From Sutterella sp. (GTDB lineage: Bacteria > Pseudomonadota > Gammaproteobacteria > Burkholderiales > Burkholderiaceae_F), in the NCBI GenBank assembly GCA_019410445.1, contig DXSO01000002.1:21187-43132 (forward strand): 21,946 nucleotides of DNA, given 5' to 3'. Shown piece by piece: positions 6,818-13,522 of this stretch. How positions within the stretch are numbered: position 1 is the first letter of the stretch; each line of letters starts with the position of its first letter. The notes below the pieces were generated by a model. It did not search any database. It was not told the origin of the DNA and worked only from the letters and a program-made list of their open reading frames with translations. Made by a program: the position numbers and the translations under genes.

Positions 6818-6839
6818 AAGACTACCTTAAGACTACCTT
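6818..6839 (-). promoter_or_regulatory. tandem 11-bp direct repeat upstream of mccA
   Basis: AAGACTACCTT occurs twice back to back (6818-6828 and 6829-6839); on the transcribed strand this reads AAGGTAGTCTT twice. The 11-base period, about one helical turn, is typical of tandem binding of OmpR/PhoB-type response regulators. It lies about 90 bases upstream of the mccA start. Wolinella controls mcc with a two-component system (MccR/MccS), so a regulator site is plausible; which regulator binds is unknown. Confidence 0.45.
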
Positions 6840-6876
6840 CAGGTATGTTGGAGTTTTGTCGCATTCCAAAAAGAGA

Positions 6877-6890
6877 TTGATAAAAGTCGA
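6877..6890 (-). promoter_or_regulatory. degenerate FNR-like site
   Basis: TTGATAAAAGTCGA keeps a perfect TTGAT half and the N4 spacer, but differs from TTGAT-N4-ATCAA at two bases in the other half. It lies 37 bases centre-to-centre from the perfect site at 6914-6927. It could be a second weak FNR/CRP-family site or chance. Confidence 0.3.
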
Positions 6891-6913
6891 ATTTACTATT
6901 TGTGGACTTTTTC

Positions 6914-6927
6914 TTGATTTTTATCAA
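6914..6927 (-). promoter_or_regulatory. perfect FNR-type box upstream of mccA
   Basis: TTGATTTTTATCAA fits the FNR consensus TTGAT-N4-ATCAA at every fixed base. It sits about 190 bases upstream of the mccA ATG, just past the terminator of the preceding minus-strand gene. Its only nearby downstream target is therefore the mcc operon. Activation by an FNR-family regulator under anaerobiosis is the expected role. No convincing -10 hexamer could be placed at the exact class II spacing, so the transcription start is not assigned. Confidence 0.7.
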
Positions 6928-6928
6928 T

Positions 6929-6960
6929 AAAAAGGCATGACTTAACAGGAAGCCATGCCT
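6929..6960 (-). terminator. intrinsic terminator downstream of the small membrane protein gene
   Basis: On the minus strand AGGCATG (6954-6960) pairs with CATGCCT (6933-6939) across a 14-base loop and is followed by TTTTTATT. It would end transcription of the gene at 7098-7484 before the mccA promoter; its T-run nearly touches the FNR box. A second imperfect hairpin, CCAAGA/TCTTGG at 6979-6984 and 7003-7008, lies just upstream. Confidence 0.7.
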
Positions 6961-7046
6961 ACATATAGGTAATTCCGACCAAGAATTCCCATTTTTGGGG
7001 CATCTTGGCAACTCAACCTCAGGGGTTAACCCGAGCTTCTAACAGC

Positions 7047-7055
7047 TGTGGATAA
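7047..7055 (-). other. single DnaA-box-like 9-mer
   Basis: TTATCCACA on the minus strand equals the consensus DnaA box. It stands alone, without clustered boxes or an AT-rich unwinding region, so it is not an origin. It may be chance or an isolated titration site. Confidence 0.25.
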
Positions 7056-7097
7056 GTACCTCCAAGGAACAACTTTTTACACTACTTTCGATCTAGA

Positions 7098-7484
7098 TCA
7101 AATGTCTTTGTGACGTATCTCTTCGACCACAACAGCATCTTCGATGGTAGTTCTCCTCTTAATGCCTGTACGCGCTTCACCAGACTTGAACTCAGCTTCC
7201 TCTCGGGCTTGTGGATGCATCGCATCTTGTTCATGACCTTGCGCTCGCCGACGAAGCATTTCTTCGGCCTGCTTTTGCATTCGTTCGAACGGATCTCCAT
7301 ATCTCCAACGGCAATACATCCCATAAAGGGCAACACCGCCGATCGCAATGAGAGCCACCATGAAAAGGCCACCAATGACCGGCAAAAGCAAAATACCCAG
7401 TCCAACGATACCCGCCAAAACAGCGACCGAGACCAAAAAAGTCACTATGGGATTCACTGGACGACCATTGATATATAGAGCCAT
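7098..7484 (-). CDS. small two-helix membrane protein of unknown function
   Basis: Hypothetical protein of 128 aa; I do not recognise the family. Residues 12-34 and 36-56 form two adjacent hydrophobic segments separated by a short turn near PVIGG, with a YCRWRYGDPFERM junction at the cytoplasmic boundary. The remaining 65 or so residues are hydrophilic and charged, with a probable helix (FERMQKQAEEMLRRR), a disordered middle and an ending rich in beta-branched residues (TTIEDAVVVEEI). ATG 7484 has GAGGAA eight bases upstream. It is transcribed alone, away from folE2, and ends before its own terminator at 6929-6960. It is judged real from the ribosome site, the coherent membrane topology and the terminator. 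Nothing ties it to sulfite respiration. Confidence 0.75.
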   Translation of the reverse strand: MALYINGRPVNPIVTFLVSVAVLAGIVGLGILLLPVIGGLFMVALIAIGGVALYGMYCRWRYGDPFERMQKQAEEMLRRRAQGHEQDAMHPQAREEAEFKSGEARTGIKRRTTIEDAVVVEEIRHKDI

Positions 7485-7891
7485 GCTCTCAGTTCCTCTT
7501 TTTTCAAACTATGGGAATTTTTTATCAGTGTACCGAGACAGACGTCTCAATAACGTATGTTTATTTCGCAGTTAGCAACCGTTTGTTTCGGGACCTGCTC
7601 TTCATATGGAGGCAATTCCCCTATTTTTCCAGATCAACAACCTCGACCGCAGTCACCAACATGCTGATATTGTCCTCCTAGCAGTTATATCCGTCCTGCA
7701 AATCCTTTATCATTCGCTCTTCACCGAACTTTTGTGATCACCATCTCTCTCGGTTCAAGTAAATTCTCAACTGCCGAATTATTTTTTCGTCGGCCTTCTT
7801 TTTCTGCGAGACGTTCGGCTTGAACTTATCGCCGCTTTCTGATCAAAAACACGACCGAGCAGCAACGATCGCACTTAAACAGATATTGAAT
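7485..7891. other. intergenic region between divergent genes
   Basis: About 400 bases with the 5' ends of the small membrane protein gene (minus) and folE2 (plus). The only clear structure is a short inverted repeat, GAGAC-N4-GTCTC, at 7535-7548. It lies about 50 bases upstream of the minus-strand start and could be an operator. No riboswitch-like fold, Zur-type box or convincing additional gene was recognised. If folE2 starts at TTG 7820 rather than ATG 7892, the last 72 bases are coding. Confidence 0.4.
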
Positions 7892-8689
7892 ATGGACCAA
7901 ACTAGTAATGTTCTGCCCGACGTCCAAAACTTGATGGATGGGCGAAATATTCCGATTGACCGCGTAGGCATTCGAGGTCTGACCGTACCTCTGCAGATTC
8001 AGAGCATCAAAGGCCCGCAACCCACAGTTGCAAAAGTCTGCATGTGCGTAGGCCTACCTGCCGATAAACGCGGTACACACATGTCACGCTTCGTATCTCT
8101 CATCGCTGATAATCATGAACCTCTTTCTAGCGACATGATGCGTGAGACTCTGGACAAAATGTTGGTACTTCTCGAAGCTGAGGAAGGTTACATTGAAATC
8201 TCCTGCCCATTCTTCGTGACCAAAACGAGTCCCATGTCAAAGCTCAAGAGCCTCATGAACTATGATGTGCGGTTCATTGCCGAACGATCTAACGGCAAAA
8301 CCCGCATTATTCAAGAGATCACAGCTCCGGTGACTAGTCTTTGCCCTTGCAGTCGTGAAATCAGCGAGTACGGTGCTCACAACCAACGCTCACATATTGT
8401 TGTTGCCGTTGAACTGGCAGCTCCTCTCTCGTTGGAAGAACAAATCCGCTTTGCAGAAACATCTGCATCCTGTGAACTGTGGAGCCGACTCAAGCGAAAT
8501 GACGAAAAATATGTGACGGAGTTTGCCTACGATCATCCGAAGTTCGTTGAAGACATCATTCGTGATGTTTGCAATCAACTCAACGCCGATGATCGTGTAT
8601 TGTGGTACCGAGCAGAAGCAGAAAACTTTGAATCAATTCATAACCATTCTGCTTACGCTACCATCTCTCGCGACAAACGCATCGCGTAA
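7892..8689 (+). CDS. folE2: GTP cyclohydrolase FolE2 (type IB)
   Basis: Converts GTP to 7,8-dihydroneopterin triphosphate, the first step of tetrahydrofolate (and queuosine precursor) synthesis, in the cytoplasm. Family marks: PDVQ near the N-terminus; IDRVGIRGL; LPADKRGTHMSRF; and the active-site region SLCPCSREISEYGAHNQRSH, with metal-binding or catalytic Cys at about 151. The protein is 265 aa from ATG 7892, normal for the family. A TTG at 7820 would add 24 residues unlike the family N-terminus; neither start has a strong ribosome site, so the choice rests on length and the PDVQ position. FolE2 enzymes accept metals other than zinc and often replace zinc-dependent FolE when zinc is scarce. 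No Zur box was seen here. It is a single gene followed by a terminator. Confidence 0.93.
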   Translation: MDQTSNVLPDVQNLMDGRNIPIDRVGIRGLTVPLQIQSIKGPQPTVAKVCMCVGLPADKRGTHMSRFVSLIADNHEPLSSDMMRETLDKMLVLLEAEEGYIEISCPFFVTKTSPMSKLKSLMNYDVRFIAERSNGKTRIIQEITAPVTSLCPCSREISEYGAHNQRSHIVVAVELAAPLSLEEQIRFAETSASCELWSRLKRNDEKYVTEFAYDHPKFVEDIIRDVCNQLNADDRVLWYRAEAENFESIHNHSAYATISRDKRIA

Positions 8690-8713
8690 AATTCAAAAAC
8701 AATCGAGTACACG

Positions 8714-8743
8714 GGCGGTCATCAAGACCGCCTGTTGTTATGT
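8714..8743 (+). terminator. intrinsic terminator after folE2
   Basis: GGCGGTC (8714-8720) pairs with GACCGCC (8726-8732) around a 5-base loop, followed by TGTTGTTATGT. It ends folE2 about 25 bases past the stop codon. A second 6-bp hairpin, CGGCAA/TTGCCG at 8747-8763, lies in the argS leader. Confidence 0.75.
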
Positions 8744-8796
8744 CTACGGCAATCCTGTTGCCGCCTTAGTCCGCTCAACTTCAGTAAAGACAAAAA

Positions 8797-10527
8797 ATGA
8801 TCGAAGACCAGAAACAGGCTCTCACCGAATTGCTTAATCGGGCTCTTTCCAACTGTGGCCTTGCCCAAGAACCCATCCGTCTTGAACGCCCTAAGCAAGC
8901 CGGTCATGGTGATCTTGCAAGCACAATTGCTTTGCAGTGCGCAAAAAAGGCAGGAAAGAATCCCCGTGAACTCGCCACCGCTTTGGTTGAGGCCATGAAA
9001 AAAGATGACGCATTCCTTGACATCCTGTCTGGAGTGGAAATCGCTGGTCCCGGCTTCATCAATTTTCAGTTCTCTCAGGATGCAAAGGTACGCTCGGTCC
9101 GTGATGTTCTGCGTCTGGGAAGTGCCTACGGTACAAGCCGCGCATTTGAAGGGAAAAGTGTTCTTCTTGAGTACGTTTCGGCCAATCCTACTGGTCCGCT
9201 GCATCTCGGTCATGCTCGCCAAGGCGCTTTAGGCGACGTCCTTTCTCGCATCATGGCCACTCAGGGCTACCGCGTGATGCGTGAGTTTTACTACAACGAC
9301 GCAGGCGTTCAAATTCACAACCTTGCAATTTCGGTGCAAGCTCGCGCCAAGGAATTGGCTGGCGAACAGACCGAAGATGCTTTCCCTGAAAATGGTTACC
9401 ATGGTGACTACATCATGGATATCGCCCGCGATTTCCATGACAAAAAACCCGTTGTCACCACCACAGGTGAAACCATCGAAAGCACCGGCGATGTCAATGA
9501 CCTTGATCTCATCCGTCGCTATGCTGTCGCCTATTTGCGCAACGAACAAGACGCCGACTTAAAACAACTGGGCGTAGCTTTCGACAATTTCTATCTTGAA
9601 AGCTCGCTTTACACTGATGGACGCGTCGAGAAAGCCGTTGATGCCATGATCCAGGCTGGCTACACATACGAAGCCGATGGGGCACTTTGGTTACGTACAA
9701 CCGACGAAGCCTTCAAAGACTTCAAGGATGACAAAGATCGTGTCATGCGCAAGAAAGACGGCTACTTCACCTATTTCGTGCCAGATGTGGCTTACCACCT
9801 TGCTAAATTTGAACGTGGATTTGATCGAGCCATCAATATTCAAGGCTCGGATCACCATGGCACGGTTGCCCGTGTTCGTATCGGTCTGCAAGCAGCCTCT
9901 AAAACTCTCGGCATCAACATTCCGAAAAACTTCCCTGAGTACTTGTTGCACAAGATGCTCTTGGTAGTGAAAGACGGTGCGGAAGTCAAAATGAGCAAAC
10001 GTGCAGGCACCTACGTCACGCTTCGTGATTTGGTGGATTGGGTTGGACGCGATGCTGCACGCTTCTTCCTAGTATCTCGCAAATCCGATGCCGAATTTGT
10101 TTTCGACATTAATCTAGCGTGCTCCAAATCCGATGAGAACCCTGTCTATTATCTGCAATACGCACACGCTCGAATCTGTTCCGTCTTGCGTCAAGCAGAA
10201 GAAAAAGGCTTTGCTGTTCCGAGCGAGTCCGAAGCAGCTCAAGTTGATCTGTCAAGCTTGACCAGTTCGACAGCCACTGCTCTTGCTGCCAAATTTGCCG
10301 GCTATGGTGAGACCCTGGCTGTTGCAGCACGTGATTTGGCTCCACATCTCATTTGCGTGTACCTCAAGGAACTCGCGGCCGACTTCCACGCGTTCTACAA
10401 CGCCGAGCGCGTATTGGTCGAAAATGACTCCGAACGCAATGCTCGCCTAGCTCTGTGTATGGCTGCACGACGAGTACTTGCCAATGGCCTGGAGGTGCTC
10501 GGTGTGAATGCTCCCGAGCGTATGTGA
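8797..10527 (+). CDS. argS: arginyl-tRNA synthetase
   Basis: Class I aminoacyl-tRNA synthetase of 576 aa that charges tRNA-Arg in the cytoplasm. An N-terminal Add-1 tRNA-recognition domain (about 1-110) includes AGHGDLAST and GPGFINF. The catalytic Rossmann domain carries the HIGH signature as HLGH (136-139, in ANPTGPLHLGHARQGALGD) and the KMSKS-type loop as KMSK (398-401, KMSKRAGT). The C-terminal anticodon-binding helical domain (about 450-576) ends with the usual short hydrophobic tail followed by M. Length is normal for bacterial ArgS. ATG 8797 is preceded by only a weak A-rich signal. It ends in tandem stops TGA TAA, 12 bases before the SPOR gene, and heads a probable argS-SPOR-dsbA-SDR transcription unit common in Burkholderiales. 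Confidence 0.97.
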   Translation: MIEDQKQALTELLNRALSNCGLAQEPIRLERPKQAGHGDLASTIALQCAKKAGKNPRELATALVEAMKKDDAFLDILSGVEIAGPGFINFQFSQDAKVRSVRDVLRLGSAYGTSRAFEGKSVLLEYVSANPTGPLHLGHARQGALGDVLSRIMATQGYRVMREFYYNDAGVQIHNLAISVQARAKELAGEQTEDAFPENGYHGDYIMDIARDFHDKKPVVTTTGETIESTGDVNDLDLIRRYAVAYLRNEQDADLKQLGVAFDNFYLESSLYTDGRVEKAVDAMIQAGYTYEADGALWLRTTDEAFKDFKDDKDRVMRKKDGYFTYFVPDVAYHLAKFERGFDRAINIQGSDHHGTVARVRIGLQAASKTLGINIPKNFPEYLLHKMLLVVKDGAEVKMSKRAGTYVTLRDLVDWVGRDAARFFLVSRKSDAEFVFDINLACSKSDENPVYYLQYAHARICSVLRQAEEKGFAVPSESEAAQVDLSSLTSSTATALAAKFAGYGETLAVAARDLAPHLICVYLKELAADFHAFYNAERVLVENDSERNARLALCMAARRVLANGLEVLGVNAPERM

Positions 10528-10539
10528 TAAGGGTTCACA

Positions 10540-11058
10540 ATGCGTAAATATTCTGGTGCGGCTCTTTTTTGGTCCTTCACGATGGGCGTCGTCACGGCGC
10601 TCATCCTTGCGGCTGCAGCTTTCATCATTATTTCCAACGCCCCGATTCCGTTTGTGAACAAAATCCAGCAAGTAAACACTTCTATTGATGAAAGGCTGCT
10701 GGATGGCAAAACCATAGATCCCAACAAAAAACTCTATGCGTCAGGCCAAGGCAGCGAGCAAACGGAAAGTCAGGTTGCAGAGGTCAATGCTGGCGGCAGC
10801 GATGTCACAGAAGTGATTGCCACCGATCGTTATTGGGTCAATGCTGGCACCTTTTCTGAACTGCCCGACGCTGAAAAAGTGCGTGGCCAAATTGCTTTCA
10901 CCGGTAACGACGCCCAAATCGAATATCGGCGAGACGCAGGAAAGCGTGTCTACCGCGTTCGTCTTGGCCCATTTGACAGCGAAACAGCTGCCGAAGAAAT
11001 TCGACAGACATTAGCCGACAATGGCATCCAGGGAACCGTGATACACCAACCCAACTAA
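10540..11058 (+). CDS. SPOR-domain cell-division-type membrane protein
   Basis: Bitopic inner-membrane protein of 172 aa. A short cytoplasmic N-terminus, one transmembrane helix (about residues 8-32) and a linker lead to a C-terminal SPOR domain (about 95-170). SPOR features visible are RYWVNAGTFSELPDAEKVRGQI (first strand and helix) and RVYRVRLGPFDSETAAEEI (the conserved V-x-x-GPF turn). SPOR domains bind denuded septal peptidoglycan, so this is probably an FtsN-like or general septal protein, though FtsN itself cannot be claimed. ATG 10540 has AAGGG upstream. A SPOR gene between argS and dsbA is a recurrent betaproteobacterial arrangement, which supports the call. Confidence 0.88.
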   Translation: MRKYSGAALFWSFTMGVVTALILAAAAFIIISNAPIPFVNKIQQVNTSIDERLLDGKTIDPNKKLYASGQGSEQTESQVAEVNAGGSDVTEVIATDRYWVNAGTFSELPDAEKVRGQIAFTGNDAQIEYRRDAGKRVYRVRLGPFDSETAAEEIRQTLADNGIQGTVIHQPN

Positions 11059-11082
11059 CCTAAAGCAAAAGATCCTTCGATC

Positions 11083-11742
11083 ATGATTTCTCGTCGACTC
11101 CTTCTTTCTTCAGTTGTCGCCATGGGCACTACAGGTTTTGCCGGAAATATTGTGGCCGCAAGTGCTGAGCCCATTCTCGGCAAAGACTACACGGAAGTGC
11201 GTCCGGCATTGGAATTCCCGACAAACCCCGTTGTCGTTCATGACTTCTTTGCTTACACCTGTCCGCACTGCTTATCGTTTGCTCCTTTGATGGAAAAATT
11301 CATCGAGTCCGTCAAAGACAACCCTCAAATCAAAATTGTTCCTGTTCCGGTTGCCTGGAATGAAGATCTCTCGATCTTTCCCCGCGTCTATTACGCTTTT
11401 GAGGCTCTCGGCCGATTCAACGATTTGCATATGGAATTCTGGACATGGGTTATTCGAGAAACCCATGATTGGAATACTGTCGAAGACATCGAAAAAGATG
11501 TTTTGAAGTGGGGAAGCGATCACGGACTGGATGCCAATAAATTCCATCAAACACTGAACAGTTTTTCCGTTGTCAGTAAGTACCGTCAAGCCACTCGCAC
11601 TTGGAAGAACTACGGTGTTGATGCCACACCATGTATTGGTGTAGGAGGTCGATACATCACTGCCCCTCACCTTGTCGGCACACGGCAAGGCACGCTTGAT
11701 GTCGTGAACTGGCTTGTCAATAAAATCCGTCAGGAAAAATAA
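11083..11742 (+). CDS. dsbA: periplasmic thiol:disulfide oxidoreductase DsbA
   Basis: Introduces disulfide bonds into exported proteins. The thioredoxin-fold protein is 219 aa with the classic DsbA active site C60-P-H-C63 (FAYTCPHC) and a long helical insertion (about 100-165). The cis-proline loop is TPCIGVGG, with Cys184 directly after the cis-Pro; most DsbAs have no cysteine there. The signal peptide begins ISRRLLLSS and is hydrophobic, so it could use Sec or possibly Tat, since the SRRxLL pattern is close to the twin-arginine consensus. The stop codon overlaps nothing, but the next gene starts at the very next base, indicating co-transcription and coupled translation. In this window its likely clients include cysteine-containing periplasmic proteins; a specific link to the mcc locus is not shown. 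Confidence 0.95.
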   Translation: MISRRLLLSSVVAMGTTGFAGNIVAASAEPILGKDYTEVRPALEFPTNPVVVHDFFAYTCPHCLSFAPLMEKFIESVKDNPQIKIVPVPVAWNEDLSIFPRVYYAFEALGRFNDLHMEFWTWVIRETHDWNTVEDIEKDVLKWGSDHGLDANKFHQTLNSFSVVSKYRQATRTWKNYGVDATPCIGVGGRYITAPHLVGTRQGTLDVVNWLVNKIRQEK

Positions 11743-12513
11743 ATGCGCGTTTTCATCACGGGGGCATCCAGTGGCATCGGTGCCGCCATTGCCAAGAAAT
11801 TCGACTCCTTAGGCGCTCAAATTGGGCTTGTTGGTCGCAGCCAGGATAAGCTTGATGCGGTATTGGCCGATATGAAGCATGCTGATCAGCACGTCTGCTA
11901 TCCCTTGGACGTCACCGATCGCTCCGCTTTGTTTGCTGCAGCTAGAGATTTCGATTCTATGGCCCCCGTAGACATCGTGTTGGCAAATGCAGGCATTTCA
12001 ATTGGCGTCAAGACTGAGTTTGAAGAAGATCTTGATGTCTTAGAAAGGGTATACCGCACGAATGTCTTTGCCATGGCTGCAACCTTTCACCCATTCATCG
12101 CTCCGATGAGCAAACGCGGAGGCGGTCAATTTGTTGGCATTGGTTCCGTAGGAGGCATACGCGGTCTTCCCGGCAGCGAAGCCTATTGTTCAAGCAAGGC
12201 TGCTGTAATCAGCTATCTCGAAAGTCTGCGCAATGACGTTCGTAAGTACGGAATCCGCGTCACAACAATTTGTCCTGGATTTGTGCGCACCCCTTTAGTC
12301 GCAAAAAATCCTTATAAGATGCCGTTTATTTTGGAACCAGAGGAGTTTGCCGAGCGTGCTGTTAAAGCGATTTTGGCCCGAGACACTTACCGCGTTATTC
12401 CTTGGCAAATGGCTTGGGTCGCTCGACTTTTGAAAATTTTGCCCGATTCTGTTTTTGACTGGGCATTAAGTGGTCGAGGCGAAAAACCCAGAGCAAAGGA
12501 ACTTGGCGTTTAG
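11743..12513 (+). CDS. short-chain dehydrogenase/reductase
   Basis: Classical SDR of 256 aa with a Rossmann fold. The NAD(P) motif is TGASSGIG (residues 6-13), followed by a cofactor-discriminating GRSQDKL, the LDV acid near 55-57, LANAG (80-84), the RTN helix (Asn107) and the catalytic set Ser135, Tyr148 and Lys152 (YCSSKAA). CPGFVRTPL follows, as usual after the active site. The Arg-Ser after the second strand suggests an NADP preference, which is inference. Substrate unknown. It begins immediately after the dsbA stop, with the ribosome site AGGA inside dsbA, and ends before the bidirectional hairpin at 12520-12568. Its association with argS and dsbA is typical of the order but does not reveal a function. 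Confidence 0.92.
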   Translation: MRVFITGASSGIGAAIAKKFDSLGAQIGLVGRSQDKLDAVLADMKHADQHVCYPLDVTDRSALFAAARDFDSMAPVDIVLANAGISIGVKTEFEEDLDVLERVYRTNVFAMAATFHPFIAPMSKRGGGQFVGIGSVGGIRGLPGSEAYCSSKAAVISYLESLRNDVRKYGIRVTTICPGFVRTPLVAKNPYKMPFILEPEEFAERAVKAILARDTYRVIPWQMAWVARLLKILPDSVFDWALSGRGEKPRAKELGV

Positions 12514-12519
12514 TCGAGA

Positions 12520-12568
12520 CTAAATTAACAACCCCGTCATGCTTAGTATGTCGGGGTTGTTAATTTAG
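12520..12568. terminator. long hairpin between convergent SDR and rsmI genes
   Basis: A perfect 17-bp inverted repeat (12520-12536 and 12552-12568) surrounds a 15-base loop. A GC-rich apex and AT-rich base mean each side supplies a partly T-rich end. It lies 6 bases past the SDR stop and 17 past the rsmI stop, so it probably terminates both genes. Confidence 0.8.
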
Positions 12569-12585
12569 CTGCAGACTATGGAACG

Positions 12586-13521
12586 TTAATCGTTATCAGA
12601 CGCGCTCAGCAATTGGTAAATTGCATCTCTTCGCATTCCTGTCACCTTGGCTGCAAGCGCTGCAGCTCGGCTCTTAGGCAGTTCTTCAGCAATCGCCCTT
12701 AGCCATTTGAGATCTTTGGCCTCTAAACCGTTTTCCGCTTTACTCTGCATATCCACCACAACAACATACTCACCCCGCGGTTCATGAGACTGCGCCCAAA
12801 CAGCAAGGTCGCCAGCTGTCAATGCATCAAACGATTCAAATTTTTTCGTCAGTTCACGTGCAATAACAATCTTGCGCTCAACATGTAACACATCCGCAAG
12901 ATCCCGAAGCAAGTCGCGAATACGATGAGGAGCTTCATACAAGACAAATGCTTCTTCAGTCTGTGCCAATTTTTCTAATGCCACTCGACGTGCTTTTCCA
13001 GACGACGGTACAAATCCTGCAAAAGTGAAACTGTAAGAGTCAAGTCCAGAAGCTGACAACGCTGCTACAACCGCGCTTGCCCCAGGGATTGGAATCACAC
13101 GAAATCCTGCCTCACGCACACTTTGAACCGCTCTGGCTCCCGGGTCGCTTACCGCTGGCGTTCCAGCATCCGTCACCAAAGCAATTCGCTCCCCCTTACG
13201 CAGCAACTCAATAAGCTTTAACGCTGCTGTACGTTCATTGTGTTCATGCACACTGATTGTCGGGGTACTTATCCCATAACGATCAAGAATTTTTCGTGTT
13301 TCTCGCGTATCTTCGCATGCCACACGGTCACAGATATCCAACACCCACAGTGCTCGCAACGTAATATCAGCCGCATTCCCGATTGGAAGCCCTACAATAT
13401 AGAGCGACGACTGCGGAAAGATCTGCTGCGCCACCTGCGCGCTTTGCATTAAAGGATCTGCCGCAAACCGCAACAATCGTTGCGCCTGAACCGTTTCATC
13501 CGTATTTGAAGTGAACTGCAT
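12586..13521 (-). CDS. rsmI: 16S rRNA (cytidine-1402-2'-O)-methyltransferase RsmI
   Basis: Methylates the 2'-O of C1402 in 16S rRNA using S-adenosylmethionine. It belongs to the tetrapyrrole methylase-like fold. Visible features: SLYIVGLPIGNAADIT (the RsmI opening, normally TPIGN, here LPIGN), ACEDTRETRKIL, LVTDAGTPAVSDPGARAV, PGASAVVAALSASGL, and FAGFVPSSGKARR, with YEAPHRI further on. The start chosen is ATG 13521 (311 aa), with AGGA about ten bases upstream. ATG 13449 would give 287 aa, closer to the family average, but has no clear ribosome site. The C-terminal helical region (about 270-311) is the conserved tail domain. It is divergent from the LpoA-like gene, the same arrangement as yraL/yraM of E. 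coli, and the two 5' ends overlap or abut. Confidence 0.95.
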   Translation of the reverse strand: MQFTSNTDETVQAQRLLRFAADPLMQSAQVAQQIFPQSSLYIVGLPIGNAADITLRALWVLDICDRVACEDTRETRKILDRYGISTPTISVHEHNERTAALKLIELLRKGERIALVTDAGTPAVSDPGARAVQSVREAGFRVIPIPGASAVVAALSASGLDSYSFTFAGFVPSSGKARRVALEKLAQTEEAFVLYEAPHRIRDLLRDLADVLHVERKIVIARELTKKFESFDALTAGDLAVWAQSHEPRGEYVVVVDMQSKAENGLEAKDLKWLRAIAEELPKSRAAALAAKVTGMRRDAIYQLLSASDND

Positions 13522-13522
13522 C

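Noticed and set aside
7047..7055. Replication origin suggested by a perfect DnaA box
   Set aside because: Single box, no cluster, no AT-rich unwinding region, no dnaA/dnaN nearby; one 9-mer is plausible by chance in 22 kb.
7500..7890. Riboswitch or Zur-regulated leader for folE2
   Set aside because: No recognisable aptamer fold or Zur palindrome could be found by eye.
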